A DNA stretch of 54,114 nt from Dehalococcoidia bacterium UBA7891. Lineage in GTDB: Bacteria > Chloroflexota > Dehalococcoidia > Lucifugimonadales > UBA826. The notes below the pieces were generated by a model. The model was not told the DNA's origin, made no database searches, and saw only the letters and a program-made list of their open reading frames with translations. Shown piece after piece: positions 34,064-42,650 of this stretch. The DNA is taken from positions 1 to 54,114 of the forward strand of contig DLRJ01000112.1 in the NCBI GenBank assembly GCA_002500485.1, given 5' to 3'. The translations under genes and the position numbers were made by a program. The first letter of the stretch is position 1, and every line of letters starts with the position of its first letter.

Positions 34064-34558
34064 ATGACGGAAACTAGAAACATTGATATCTGGACGGATC
34101 GGATTAACGCAATACGGGAACTCCTTCCGGAGGCGACCACATTTATGGAAAAAAGCAGGATACCGACAATTTCCGATAGCTCAGCATTGAGTGTTTCAAT
34201 GCTGTGGATCGATGCGGCTGACAAAGATCATTTAATTTTTACAGCTCTAAATGATATACAAAGTCATTTTTTGGCTGAAAATGAAGTTGATGATGTAGAA
34301 ACCGTTAGGGGTGTTGAACCCTTTATGTCTGGAGATGATTTGATTAGTTCCTTTTACTGTCTTTGGACTTTAGTCTGGGATGGATTTAGGGGGATTTCGG
34401 TCAAATTGAGTACCACGTCTTCAGGGTATTCGCCGGTAATGTCAATTAAATGCCACTCAGAAGGTTCCGAAATTGTTTTTTCGGCAGTAGACGATGACAA
34501 AAAATTCCTTAAGTGTTTAGGTGATTGTTTTTTTGCCGAAACCAGCGTAATTAAGTAG
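34064..34558 (+). CDS. hypothetical protein
   Basis: A 164-residue soluble protein with no recognised domain. The sequence alternates helical segments (WTDRINAIRELLPEATTFMEK) with strands (ISVKLSTTS, MSIKCHSEGSEIVFSAV) and has several Asp/Glu-rich turns. There is no signal peptide or membrane helix. ATG at 34064 lies 90 bases from the divergent mtaB start. A TATAAT box at 34591-34596 marks the promoter of the next gene, fabF, rather than read-through from this gene. Whether it is conserved in relatives cannot be judged from the window. The even codon use suggests it is real. Confidence 0.55.
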   Translation: MTETRNIDIWTDRINAIRELLPEATTFMEKSRIPTISDSSALSVSMLWIDAADKDHLIFTALNDIQSHFLAENEVDDVETVRGVEPFMSGDDLISSFYCLWTLVWDGFRGISVKLSTTSSGYSPVMSIKCHSEGSEIVFSAVDDDKKFLKCLGDCFFAETSVIK

Positions 34559-34680
34559 TCTTACCTATATGTCACGCCTGAGTCGACTGTTATAATCCCG
34601 AGTGAACAGCATAAGAAAAGTGCTCTATATAGTCCAGTTTTCTCCAAGAGACTTTTCACATTTAATATCGGGAGAATTTA

Positions 34681-35919
34681 ATGGTTGAAAGAGTTTTTGT
34701 CACTGGGGTTGGTTCTATTAGCCCAGTTGGTTTATCGATAGAGGAAACTTGGTCCAATATAACTAAAGGCGTGTCAGGGGTAGATACTATTTCCTCCTTT
34801 GATCCGGAAGGATATGAAACTACTTTTGCTGCAGAAGCCACCAGTTTTGACCCGGAAGCCTATGTCGACCGAAAGCAAGCTAGGAGAATGGACCGGTTTG
34901 TTCAATTAGCCGCGGCAGCATCATTAGAGGCTTTCGACAACAGTGGTATTTCAATAAATAATGGAAACGCCGACAGAGTGTCAGTAATGGTAGCAAGTGG
35001 TATCGGAGGAATCATTACGCTTTCAGATCAAATTGGTGTTTTGAATGGAAGAGGGCCAACCAGGGTAAGCCCTTTCCTTGTTCCTATGATGCTGCCTGAT
35101 ATGGCCTCCGGGCAGGTATCGATGCTATTAGGGGCAAAAGGAGCCAATTACTGTACCGTTTCTGCCTGTGCGAGTGGAGCAGACTCAATTGGTATGGCAT
35201 TTGAAGCGATTCGGCGAGGTGATGTAGATGCTGCTGTCACTGGGGGAGCTGAAGCGGCAATTTGTCCTGTGGGTGTGGCGGGTTTTAACGCCTGCCAGGC
35301 GTTATCTAAAAGAAATGATGACCCCCAGGCAGCCTCAAGGCCTTTTGATGCCACTCGGGATGGATTTGTTCTTGGTGAGGGCGCCGGCGTGCTTGTACTA
35401 GAAAGCCAAACCTCCATGGACTCTCGCGGTGCAGAGCCAATAGCGGAAATGATCGGATATGGTTCTACTGCAGATGCTTACCATATAACCCAACCTGGTC
35501 CGGAAGGAGAGGGTGGGGCGAGAGCCATGAATATGGCTCTCAGTAAGGCTGGTATTAGTCCAGAAAATATTGACTATATCAATGCCCATGGTACTTCCAC
35601 ACCTCTAAACGATAAATTTGAGACAATGGCGATGAAGTCAGTCTTTGGGGAGCATGCATACGATATGCCTATAAGTTCCACCAAATCTATGACAGGTCAC
35701 CTATTGGGGGCCAGTGGAGCCTTAGAAGCGGCTATTACAGTTATGGCGGTTAAAAACCAGATAGCACCACCAACTATAAATCTAAGAAATAGCGATCCGG
35801 ATTGTGACCTAGATTACACGCCTGATAGTCCAAGGCAGACTACCATTACGACTGCAATGAGTAACTCTTTTGGTTTTGGCGGGCATAATGCGTCTTTAAT
35901 CTTTCAAAACCCAAGTTGA
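34681..35919 (+). CDS. fabF: beta-ketoacyl-[ACP] synthase II
   Basis: This 412-residue protein is FabF by length and active site: Cys163 (SACASG), His303 (NAHGTST) and His340 (TGHLLGASG), numbered exactly as in E. coli FabF. It condenses malonyl-ACP with acyl-ACP in fatty acid elongation. The start is supported by GGGAGAA about ten bases upstream. The fab genes expected around it (fabD, fabG, acpP) are absent, so it is an isolated locus. The start of recJ follows 20 bases downstream, making a two-gene transcript possible. Confidence 0.95.
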   Translation: MVERVFVTGVGSISPVGLSIEETWSNITKGVSGVDTISSFDPEGYETTFAAEATSFDPEAYVDRKQARRMDRFVQLAAAASLEAFDNSGISINNGNADRVSVMVASGIGGIITLSDQIGVLNGRGPTRVSPFLVPMMLPDMASGQVSMLLGAKGANYCTVSACASGADSIGMAFEAIRRGDVDAAVTGGAEAAICPVGVAGFNACQALSKRNDDPQAASRPFDATRDGFVLGEGAGVLVLESQTSMDSRGAEPIAEMIGYGSTADAYHITQPGPEGEGGARAMNMALSKAGISPENIDYINAHGTSTPLNDKFETMAMKSVFGEHAYDMPISSTKSMTGHLLGASGALEAAITVMAVKNQIAPPTINLRNSDPDCDLDYTPDSPRQTTITTAMSNSFGFGGHNASLIFQNPS

Positions 35920-35939
35920 TTTTGTAAGGTTTATCGACA

Positions 35940-37622
35940 TTGAAATATGAGAAATGGATAGTTTTACCAAAAGCCACCGATTCAGAAATCGCTGAATTAG
36001 GTCTAGGGGGGGTGGAATCAACCCTGTTGGTCCATAGAGGGATATATACAGAGGATGATTTAGACGAATTTCTTTCACCTACACTCTCTTCCGTTCACGA
36101 TCCTTTTCTCTTGCCTGATATGTCTAATTCTGTGGATAGGTTGATACAAGCTGTAGACTCAAACGAGACTGTAGGAGTATTTGGAGATTTTGACACAGAT
36201 GGTATCTCAGGGACTGCGCTCTTAACACGTGGTCTGGAAAATTTAGGTTTAAAGGTTTTCCCATACGTTCCGCATAGGGTTGATGAAGGTCACGGGATTA
36301 GCCCTCAGTCACTAGAATTTTTTTCTTCTCAGGGTGTGACCCTATTGATAACTGTTGATTGCGGGGTCACATCTATTGACGAGATTCAAACCGCCTTGGA
36401 TATGGGTATTGAGACGATAGTGACAGATCATCATACAGCTCTTGATGGGATGCCTCACGCTATCGGGATAGTGAACCCTTCTCTTCCAAATTCATCCTAC
36501 CCCTTCAAATACCTCACAGGTGTTGGTACCGCATTTAAAGTAATGCAAGCTCTGTACCTGAGAAAAAAAATCGAATTACCTGATGAATTATATGTCTATG
36601 TCACCTTGGGAACTATTTCAGATGTTGGCCTTATGCGGGATGAGAATCGTTATCTGGTCAGTAAAGGTATGGATGTTTTAAGAAAATCAGAGTTCGTTAG
36701 TCTTGATGCATTGATAAAGGTATCCAATGCTTCAAAAAAAAATTTGTCCACTCAGGACATGTCATTTGGCATCATTCCTAGGATTAATGTGGCGGGGAGG
36801 TTAGATCATGCCAAGCTGAGTTTGATGTTATTACTTTCATCCGACAAGTCTGAGGCCGATCGGATAGCCGAAGAATTAAACGAAATGAATAAAAAGCGGC
36901 AGATTCTCACGGAAAAGGCAATGCAGGAGGCCGAAAAGCAAATCAAAGGTGATTTTAAAGATGGGGTCCCTGCCATCATATTTGCTGGTAAATCCAGTTG
37001 GATACCGGGTATTTTAGGATTAATTGCTGGGAGATTAGCAGAAGAATATCATCGCCCGGCGATAGTCGCCTCCGGAGACGGTGAAATGTTTCGGGCTAGT
37101 GCTCGAAGCATACCGGAATTCAATATGATCGAGGCTTTAGATTTATGCAGTGATAGTTTCGAGCGATATGGAGGCCACCCTATGGCCGCTGGATTCACGA
37201 TAAAAAAAGATAAACTCAGAGATTTTCGGAAGGCGATGTCTTCAGTCGCGGATGAATTATTGTCTGGTTTGGATGTAGAGCCTGAGTTAACTATTGAGGC
37301 CGAAATATCTCCCTCATGGATTAATAGTGATTCATTAAGTTTTCTAAATGCGTTAGAACCATACGGGGAGCAGAACAAAGAACCGATCTTCATGACTTCC
37401 AGCATGAATGTAGTAGATGCAAAGAGAGTCGGGGCTTCTAAAAACCATCTAAAACTAACGATGGAACACCAGGGTCGGATATACGACAGTATTGCCTTCA
37501 GGCAAGGTGACCGGATTGACCAATGTAAGGGGTTGGTAGACGTAGCATATAAACCGGAGATGAATTACTGGAACGGCAAGTACAATCTGCAATTTATAGT
37601 ATCGGATTTCAGACCGGCTTAA
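35940..37622 (+). CDS. recJ: single-stranded-DNA-specific exonuclease RecJ
   Basis: The 560-residue protein has the DHH-family motifs: motif I at residues 83-88 reads DFDTDG (DYDADG in many RecJ), followed by VDCGVTS and TDHHTA, then the DHHA1 domain with GRLAEEYHRPAIVAS and GGHPMAAGF, and a C-terminal OB fold. RecJ degrades single-stranded DNA 5' to 3' in recombination and mismatch repair. The start is TTG at 35940, 20 bases after fabF, with no better ATG nearby. The last four bases overlap the end of the convergent lgt gene. Confidence 0.9.
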   Translation: MKYEKWIVLPKATDSEIAELGLGGVESTLLVHRGIYTEDDLDEFLSPTLSSVHDPFLLPDMSNSVDRLIQAVDSNETVGVFGDFDTDGISGTALLTRGLENLGLKVFPYVPHRVDEGHGISPQSLEFFSSQGVTLLITVDCGVTSIDEIQTALDMGIETIVTDHHTALDGMPHAIGIVNPSLPNSSYPFKYLTGVGTAFKVMQALYLRKKIELPDELYVYVTLGTISDVGLMRDENRYLVSKGMDVLRKSEFVSLDALIKVSNASKKNLSTQDMSFGIIPRINVAGRLDHAKLSLMLLLSSDKSEADRIAEELNEMNKKRQILTEKAMQEAEKQIKGDFKDGVPAIIFAGKSSWIPGILGLIAGRLAEEYHRPAIVASGDGEMFRASARSIPEFNMIEALDLCSDSFERYGGHPMAAGFTIKKDKLRDFRKAMSSVADELLSGLDVEPELTIEAEISPSWINSDSLSFLNALEPYGEQNKEPIFMTSSMNVVDAKRVGASKNHLKLTMEHQGRIYDSIAFRQGDRIDQCKGLVDVAYKPEMNYWNGKYNLQFIVSDFRPA

Positions 37623-38494
37623 TCGCTATTTTGAGTTCGCCTTCTTTCTGCCCTACTGGGTTGAGGTACAGCCTCTATCATTTCATTTCTAATTTGATCT
37701 GCATTTCCGAATCTGGCTTTAAACACCAGAAGGGGTATCATGGCGGCAAGTACAGCTATGGCTATGAAATGAGCTTCCTGTAACCCCATTCCCCATATTC
37801 TGTCCTCTCTCAAAAAAGTAATTAGGAATCTTCCTACCGAGTAAAGTGCTAGGTAAAGACAAAATAACATACCAGCAGGTTTGATCCGATCTTTTAAATT
37901 CCAAATCAACATTAGACTGGTGAGATTCCAGATTATTTCAAACGCGACCACGGGCTGTACTGAGGCATTCAGGCCTGTGTTGGCACAATATACAGCTGCA
38001 CTTTGTGCGTGAGTCCATATGAATCCAAAGAAATAGTCGGTAGCTTTTGCACAATGCTCCCCATTGACTATGTCTCCTAGGCGACCGATGGACTGGGCCA
38101 TTAACATTGCCGGTGCGGTTAAGTCGGCTATCTGCATTACAGGCATCTTTTTTACAAGGCCGTAGGTTATACCTCCAATAGCTCCCCCTAAAATACCACC
38201 CCAAACCCCTATGCCCCCTGACCATATAGCAAAGATTTGAAGGGGATTATCTAAATAATTCGGACCAGTTTGGAGGTTGTCAATCACATGCACTAGCCTT
38301 GCTCCAATTATTCCGCAAATAATTCCCCACACGGCTATTGAATACACGTCATCCGGGTTTATATTTCTCAGTGAAGCCCATCTCCCTACGAGAAACACAG
38401 CTGTAGCCACAGCTATGAAGCTGAACACCCCATGCCAACTAAGCAGGAATGAAGAAGACTCAAATAAAAATGGTCCTGTTACTATTTCAATCAT
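37619..38494 (-). CDS. lgt: prolipoprotein diacylglyceryl transferase
   Basis: A 291-residue multi-pass membrane protein with about seven hydrophobic segments. It carries the Lgt signature around RLGDIVNGEHC with the preceding QSIGR, and an upstream SWHGVFSF segment. Lgt transfers diacylglyceryl from phosphatidylglycerol to the lipobox Cys of prolipoproteins in the cytoplasmic membrane. The C-terminal tail is basic and cytoplasmic (QPSRAERRRTQ). It overlaps the end of recJ by four bases and diverges from xerC/D. Confidence 0.9.
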   Translation of the reverse strand: MIEIVTGPFLFESSSFLLSWHGVFSFIAVATAVFLVGRWASLRNINPDDVYSIAVWGIICGIIGARLVHVIDNLQTGPNYLDNPLQIFAIWSGGIGVWGGILGGAIGGITYGLVKKMPVMQIADLTAPAMLMAQSIGRLGDIVNGEHCAKATDYFFGFIWTHAQSAAVYCANTGLNASVQPVVAFEIIWNLTSLMLIWNLKDRIKPAGMLFCLYLALYSVGRFLITFLREDRIWGMGLQEAHFIAIAVLAAMIPLLVFKARFGNADQIRNEMIEAVPQPSRAERRRTQNSD

Positions 38495-38614
38495 GTTGCT
38501 TCAATGAAATTTAGAACTCCTCAATAATTAGGATTAATTCTTATCCTGCCCAGAAGGTATGTCAAGGTAAGATTTAACGTAAATGATTTTCGGTTGGTAA
38601 GTTTGGATTAGTTA

Positions 38615-39517
38615 ATGATAGCGGAATTAAATACCATTACCTCATTAATTGAGGATTTTCTAGAATATCTGGTCGTTGAGAGGGCTTGTTCTAACAACAC
38701 CTTGGTGTCTTACAGAAGCGATCTAAATCAGTTTAATGAGCATGTTAATTTGACCCATGTTAATGAGATTGCTGCCAGGCACATAGACAACTACGTAAAG
38801 TACTTATCATATAAAGGATATCTTTCTACAACTAGGAGTAGGAAATTAGCTTCCGTCAGATCATTTGTTTCTTATTTACATTCGGAAGGGATTATTGACC
38901 ATGACCCTACTGACCTAATTCCAACTCCAAAGAGATCTCAGCACCTACCTAAAGTTTTGAAATTATCAGACGTCAAGAAGCTATTACAACTTCCCTTAGA
39001 TGTGTCTTCCGCCCCAGATGCAATGCGAGATGCTGCTATGCTTCAGATAGCTTATGCCAGTGGGTTAAGGGTTAGCGAAATAGTAGGCCTAGATGTTGAG
39101 GACGTAGATTTCACTGTAGGGTCGGTGAGATGTATGGGTAAAGGCTCGAAAGAGAGGATAGTACCTGTTCATAGGATTGCCTTGGATAGTATAGATATTT
39201 ATGTTCGAAGAGGTCGGGTAATTTTCAATCAACAACAATCTAAGGCGTTATTTTTGAATAGAAGAGGCAACAGACTCACTAGACAAGGCTTCTGGGGTAT
39301 TGTGAAGAAATATTCAAAATTGATAGGGTTAGAAAATTCCATGACCCCTCATACCCTCAGGCATAGCTTCGCTACTCACCTCCTGGAAGGTGGAGCGTCT
39401 ATAAGACACGTACAAGAATTGCTCGGGCATGCTAGTATTTCAACAACGCAGATTTACACACATCTGGCGCTCGAGTTTGTTAGAGATCAGTATGATAATG
39501 CTCATCCAAGAGCATAA
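38615..39517 (+). CDS. site-specific tyrosine recombinase XerC/XerD
   Basis: The protein (300 aa) has a SAM-like N-terminal core-binding domain and a full tyrosine recombinase site: Arg152 (SGLRVSE), Lys176 (GKGSKE), His246 and Arg249 (PHTLRHSFATHLLEGG), His272 (LGHASISTTQ) and Tyr281 (IYTH). The length and motif spacing fit the chromosome-dimer resolution enzymes XerC or XerD rather than a phage integrase. Which of the two it is cannot be told here. Its location amid housekeeping genes, without att-like repeats or other phage genes, supports a cellular role. Confidence 0.9.
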   Translation: MIAELNTITSLIEDFLEYLVVERACSNNTLVSYRSDLNQFNEHVNLTHVNEIAARHIDNYVKYLSYKGYLSTTRSRKLASVRSFVSYLHSEGIIDHDPTDLIPTPKRSQHLPKVLKLSDVKKLLQLPLDVSSAPDAMRDAAMLQIAYASGLRVSEIVGLDVEDVDFTVGSVRCMGKGSKERIVPVHRIALDSIDIYVRRGRVIFNQQQSKALFLNRRGNRLTRQGFWGIVKKYSKLIGLENSMTPHTLRHSFATHLLEGGASIRHVQELLGHASISTTQIYTHLALEFVRDQYDNAHPRA

Positions 39518-39563
39518 GCAGGTTGTCAGCAAATTAAATTTATAGAATCGGAGGAGTTTCAAA

Positions 39564-39890
39564 ATGCCAAGTAAAGGAAAGCAAAGGGCATCCAGACAAG
39601 CGCAGCTAAGAAACAAAAGGCGAAAATCTTCGAAGAGTCAGGTAGTTGATTCAAGAGTGACGCAAAATTCCTCCTCTTCCGCTCAAGTTGATTCAGATAT
39701 TGAAATTGAACTAATAGTTTCTACCTCCGAAACGAAACCAATACGTCAAAATACCGGCAGACCGGCTCAAGTAGGTACAAATGTGTTGAGATATGAATAC
39801 CTAGGGAGTGAAATCAAGCGGATATCTGTAGCCGCGGCCGTTATAGTTATATTGCTGGTTGCGTTATCTTTTTCATCTATAACGGCGTAG
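39564..39890 (+). CDS. small basic protein with a C-terminal membrane anchor
   Basis: A 108-residue protein with a strongly basic N-terminus (GKQRASRQAQLRNKRRKSS), a central acidic and Ser-rich linker, and one hydrophobic helix at the C-terminus (VAAAVIVILLVALSF). It therefore looks tail-anchored, with its basic part in the cytoplasm, suitable for binding nucleic acid or ribosomes. I do not recognise a family. GGAGGAG (39550-39556) gives good translation support. It sits between xerC/D and uvrC, 46 bases after the former and 35 before the latter, in a likely operon. Confidence 0.65.
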   Translation: MPSKGKQRASRQAQLRNKRRKSSKSQVVDSRVTQNSSSSAQVDSDIEIELIVSTSETKPIRQNTGRPAQVGTNVLRYEYLGSEIKRISVAAAVIVILLVALSFSSITA

Positions 39891-39925
39891 AGATACACTC
39901 AAAGTACGTTCAAGCTGGCTAATTT

Positions 39926-41755
39926 ATGGGGTTAGATAGATTCACCGAAAGACTAGCTCATGTACCCACCGGTCCTGGGGTTTATTTGATGCGGGATGAA
40001 AATAACGTCATCCTGTATGTTGGAAAGGCCAGCAATCTTAGAAATCGCCTTAGATCCTATTTTGTTCCAACTCACCATGAGGACCTCAAGACAAGGGTAC
40101 TGGTTTCAAAGATTGAAGATTTTGAATTTATTGTTACAGAATCTGAACAGGAAGCATTGATTCTTGAATGTAACTTGATCAAGGAATATCAGCCTCAATT
40201 TAATTCTAGATTAAAAGATGACAAGTCCTATCCATTTATCAAAATAGATAATTCGGAAAATTTCCCCCAAGTTTACATTACGAGAAATATCCAGAAAGAC
40301 AACGCCCAATACTTTGGCCCCTATGCCAGTGCCGGAAGCGTGAGGAAAACATTGTCTCTTTTAAAGAAGCTATTTCCCTATAGATCTTGTACTAAGACCA
40401 TCACTGGGACAGATGACAGGGCATGCCTAGATTTCCACATAAACAGGTGTATAGGGCCGTGTATCGGTGCGGCTGATAAAAACCAATACAAAGATATTAT
40501 TGATCAGGTGGTTCTTTTTCTAGAAGGTAGTACAAACCAGATTGTCAGGTCCCTAAAAGACAAGATGGGTCAGTCGGCTGAAAATTTGGAATTTGAAAAA
40601 GCCGCTGTTATAAGGGACCAGCTAAAGTCCATCGAAAAGGTTCATGAGGGTCAAAAAGTTCTCACTTTGAGACCAGAGAGTTTGGATGTTATAGCTTGTT
40701 CCCAATGGTCAGACGACGCCTGGATCGAGATATTTTTTATTCGCCAGGGAAAATTAATTGGCCGCGATTCGTATCTCATGGAAGTTGGACAGTATGATGA
40801 CATTCAAGGTGTACAAAATGCATTTCTTCAGCAGTTCTATGAGGTCGCACCATACATACCTCCAACTGTGCTAATCCAAATTCCTGTGGGTGAGGAAGGT
40901 TCCCATATAGAAGCATTTCTATCTGCAAAAAGAGGGTCTTCGGTTCGGCTTTATCGGCCTGTCAGGGGAGAGAAAAGGCGATTGGTGGAAATGGTTTCCA
41001 ATAATGCCAGAGAGGCATTGGATCAACACAAGGTAAAGAAATTTGTGAAATTGAACCAAGATGACACAGCCATTGAAGAACTCCAAGAGGCTTTGAATTT
41101 ACCTAGGTTGCCTAGACGAATTGAGTGCTATGACATTTCCAACATACAAGGTACCAATGCTGTTGGCAGTATGGTGGTATTTGAAAAGGCCAGACCTAAG
41201 ACATCAGAGTATAGGAGATTCCAAATAAGAAACGTAAAAGGGGTGGACGATTACTCTATGATGAAGGAGATGTTGACCAGGCGTTTCAAAAGGTTGGTTG
41301 ATAAAAATTCATCATCCTCATCTTGGACCAGTGACCCGGATTTGGTTTTAATAGATGGCGGTAAAGGCCACCTTGGGGTTGCCCTGCAGGTATTCTTAGA
41401 ACTTGGGGTGACAGATATACCATTGGCTAGTTTAGCCAAAGAAAACGAAGAATTGTTTGTTCCCTACATGTTGGAACCAATCCTTTTACCTAGAAATTCC
41501 CCTGCACTCTTTCTAGTGCAAAGAGCTAGAGATGAGGCACATAGATTTGCCATTACATACCATAGGGCGAAACGCTCTAAAAGCACCCTTAAATCTACAC
41601 TGGATTCCATCGAGGGTATCGGCCCTCAAAAACGTAGGGCCTTGCTTAAAAAGTTTGGTTCTATAAAGAATATAAGGTCAGCTGAGGTAGAGGAGTTGTC
41701 CGAGATTGTTGGAATAACTAATAAATTGGCTGAAAAGATAAAAACTTCCATTTAG
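39926..41755 (+). CDS. uvrC: excinuclease ABC subunit C
   Basis: The 609-residue protein has all UvrC parts: the GIY-YIG nuclease domain (PGVYLMRDENNVILYVGKA), a cysteine-bearing region, the UVR domain (LEFEKAAVIRDQLKSIE), the RNase-H-like nuclease core (CYDISNIQGTNAVGSMVVF) and tandem helix-hairpin-helix motifs (IEGIGPQKRRALLKKFGS). It makes the two incisions of nucleotide excision repair. Length matches the usual 600-610. It is the last gene of the probable xerC/D-linked transcript and converges on the PIN/RHH pair 14 bases away. Confidence 0.95.
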   Translation: MGLDRFTERLAHVPTGPGVYLMRDENNVILYVGKASNLRNRLRSYFVPTHHEDLKTRVLVSKIEDFEFIVTESEQEALILECNLIKEYQPQFNSRLKDDKSYPFIKIDNSENFPQVYITRNIQKDNAQYFGPYASAGSVRKTLSLLKKLFPYRSCTKTITGTDDRACLDFHINRCIGPCIGAADKNQYKDIIDQVVLFLEGSTNQIVRSLKDKMGQSAENLEFEKAAVIRDQLKSIEKVHEGQKVLTLRPESLDVIACSQWSDDAWIEIFFIRQGKLIGRDSYLMEVGQYDDIQGVQNAFLQQFYEVAPYIPPTVLIQIPVGEEGSHIEAFLSAKRGSSVRLYRPVRGEKRRLVEMVSNNAREALDQHKVKKFVKLNQDDTAIEELQEALNLPRLPRRIECYDISNIQGTNAVGSMVVFEKARPKTSEYRRFQIRNVKGVDDYSMMKEMLTRRFKRLVDKNSSSSSWTSDPDLVLIDGGKGHLGVALQVFLELGVTDIPLASLAKENEELFVPYMLEPILLPRNSPALFLVQRARDEAHRFAITYHRAKRSKSTLKSTLDSIEGIGPQKRRALLKKFGSIKNIRSAEVEELSEIVGITNKLAEKIKTSI

Positions 41756-41769
41756 CTGTTATTATTTGT

Positions 41770-42186
41770 TTAGTTTAACTTGTTTATAGCCTCTTCACAG
41801 CCGATTACACCATCAAATAAATCATCGTATAATTCAGGCTTGGTGGTTATCAGAGAATGTCCTGAAATATTGCAAATAGATACAAGGTTTGCTACCTCCA
41901 AATCTATATTGGGATCAGTAGAATTCTCCCTTAATGTGTGACCGGTTTTTGTGGCTGTCTCTAAGTCTAGTGGAGACATTGTCATGAATTCGAGTAGACC
42001 CAGGTATCCGATTTCAGATTTTCGGTCAAAATCTTGAGACTTCCATATTTTAGAAACTGACAATGGAGAAATAATGATCTCTATTTCGCCGTCAATAGCC
42101 TTGTACAATAGATTTTGACAGCCTATATGACCTGATTTGTACCCTACTAAGACCGAGGAATCTATTACAGCAGTATATTTAGACAT
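41770..42186 (-). CDS. PIN-domain protein with degenerate active site
   Basis: A 138-residue protein with a PIN-type start (YTAVIDSSVLVGY, Asp9) and alternating strands and helices of that fold. Canonical VapC nucleases carry a second acid in the S-x-x-x-E segment, where this one has Lys46 (SVSKIW). The fourth acid is also lost, with TTKPE instead of the usual T-x-D. Asp95 is retained. It is therefore unlikely to be a normal toxin RNase. The ATG overlaps the stop of the upstream RHH gene by one base (TAATG), so the two are translationally coupled as in toxin-antitoxin operons. Catalytic loss suggests a decayed or repurposed pair. Confidence 0.65.
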   Translation of the reverse strand: MSKYTAVIDSSVLVGYKSGHIGCQNLLYKAIDGEIEIIISPLSVSKIWKSQDFDRKSEIGYLGLLEFMTMSPLDLETATKTGHTLRENSTDPNIDLEVANLVSICNISGHSLITTKPELYDDLFDGVIGCEEAINKLN

Positions 42187-42497
42187 TATAGGAACGCCTT
42201 CCTCGCAATCTCTTTTGCTTCTTCTTCAGATAACTCAATTGGAGAACCTATAGGTCTGTCTGCTTGCCGGTTTAGGTATTCGTCTTGCCATATTGACTCT
42301 TGCACTTTTGTCTGGTTCTCCATAGGCTCAGAACGATCAGAAGGGTTTTTACCTAGGTACAGCTCTAAAGATTCCTCTAGTATCTCCCTCATAGACATTC
42401 GAGATTGAGCAGACTTAGCTTTAGCAAGCAAGTATATATCCTCACTTATTTTGGCAAATAATTGACGGGTCGGCCCCTCATTCTTTTTTCTTGGCAT
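42186..42497 (-). CDS. ribbon-helix-helix protein, antitoxin-like
   Basis: The protein (103 aa) has a Lys-rich N-terminus, then a beta strand and two helices typical of RHH DNA-binding proteins (RQLFAKISEDIYLLAKAKSA, MSMREILEESLELYL). The C-terminal acidic and Pro-rich half (IGSPIELSEEEAKEIARKAF) could bind a partner. It leads a two-gene unit with the PIN-domain gene. In this arrangement the RHH protein normally represses the operon and neutralises the toxin. The 153 bases upstream are AT-rich and contain no clear palindrome. Confidence 0.7.
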   Translation of the reverse strand: MPRKKNEGPTRQLFAKISEDIYLLAKAKSAQSRMSMREILEESLELYLGKNPSDRSEPMENQTKVQESIWQDEYLNRQADRPIGSPIELSEEEAKEIARKAFL

Positions 42498-42650
42498 TAT
42501 GATACCTTTGGCTTCAGAGCAGTATTCATTTAAAATTCAAATCAGTCCGATAGCATTTCACGAACAATAGAAATATATCAATATTACCTGTAAACGTAAA
42601 TGCAGTCTGTATTGAGAGAAATATTAGTTAAAGATTAGATTAGTGAAGAT

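Noticed and set aside
38615..39517. Tyrosine recombinase as an integrase of a mobile element
   Set aside because: Size, motifs and housekeeping neighbours fit XerC/XerD. There are no flanking direct repeats, no nearby tRNA and no phage genes.
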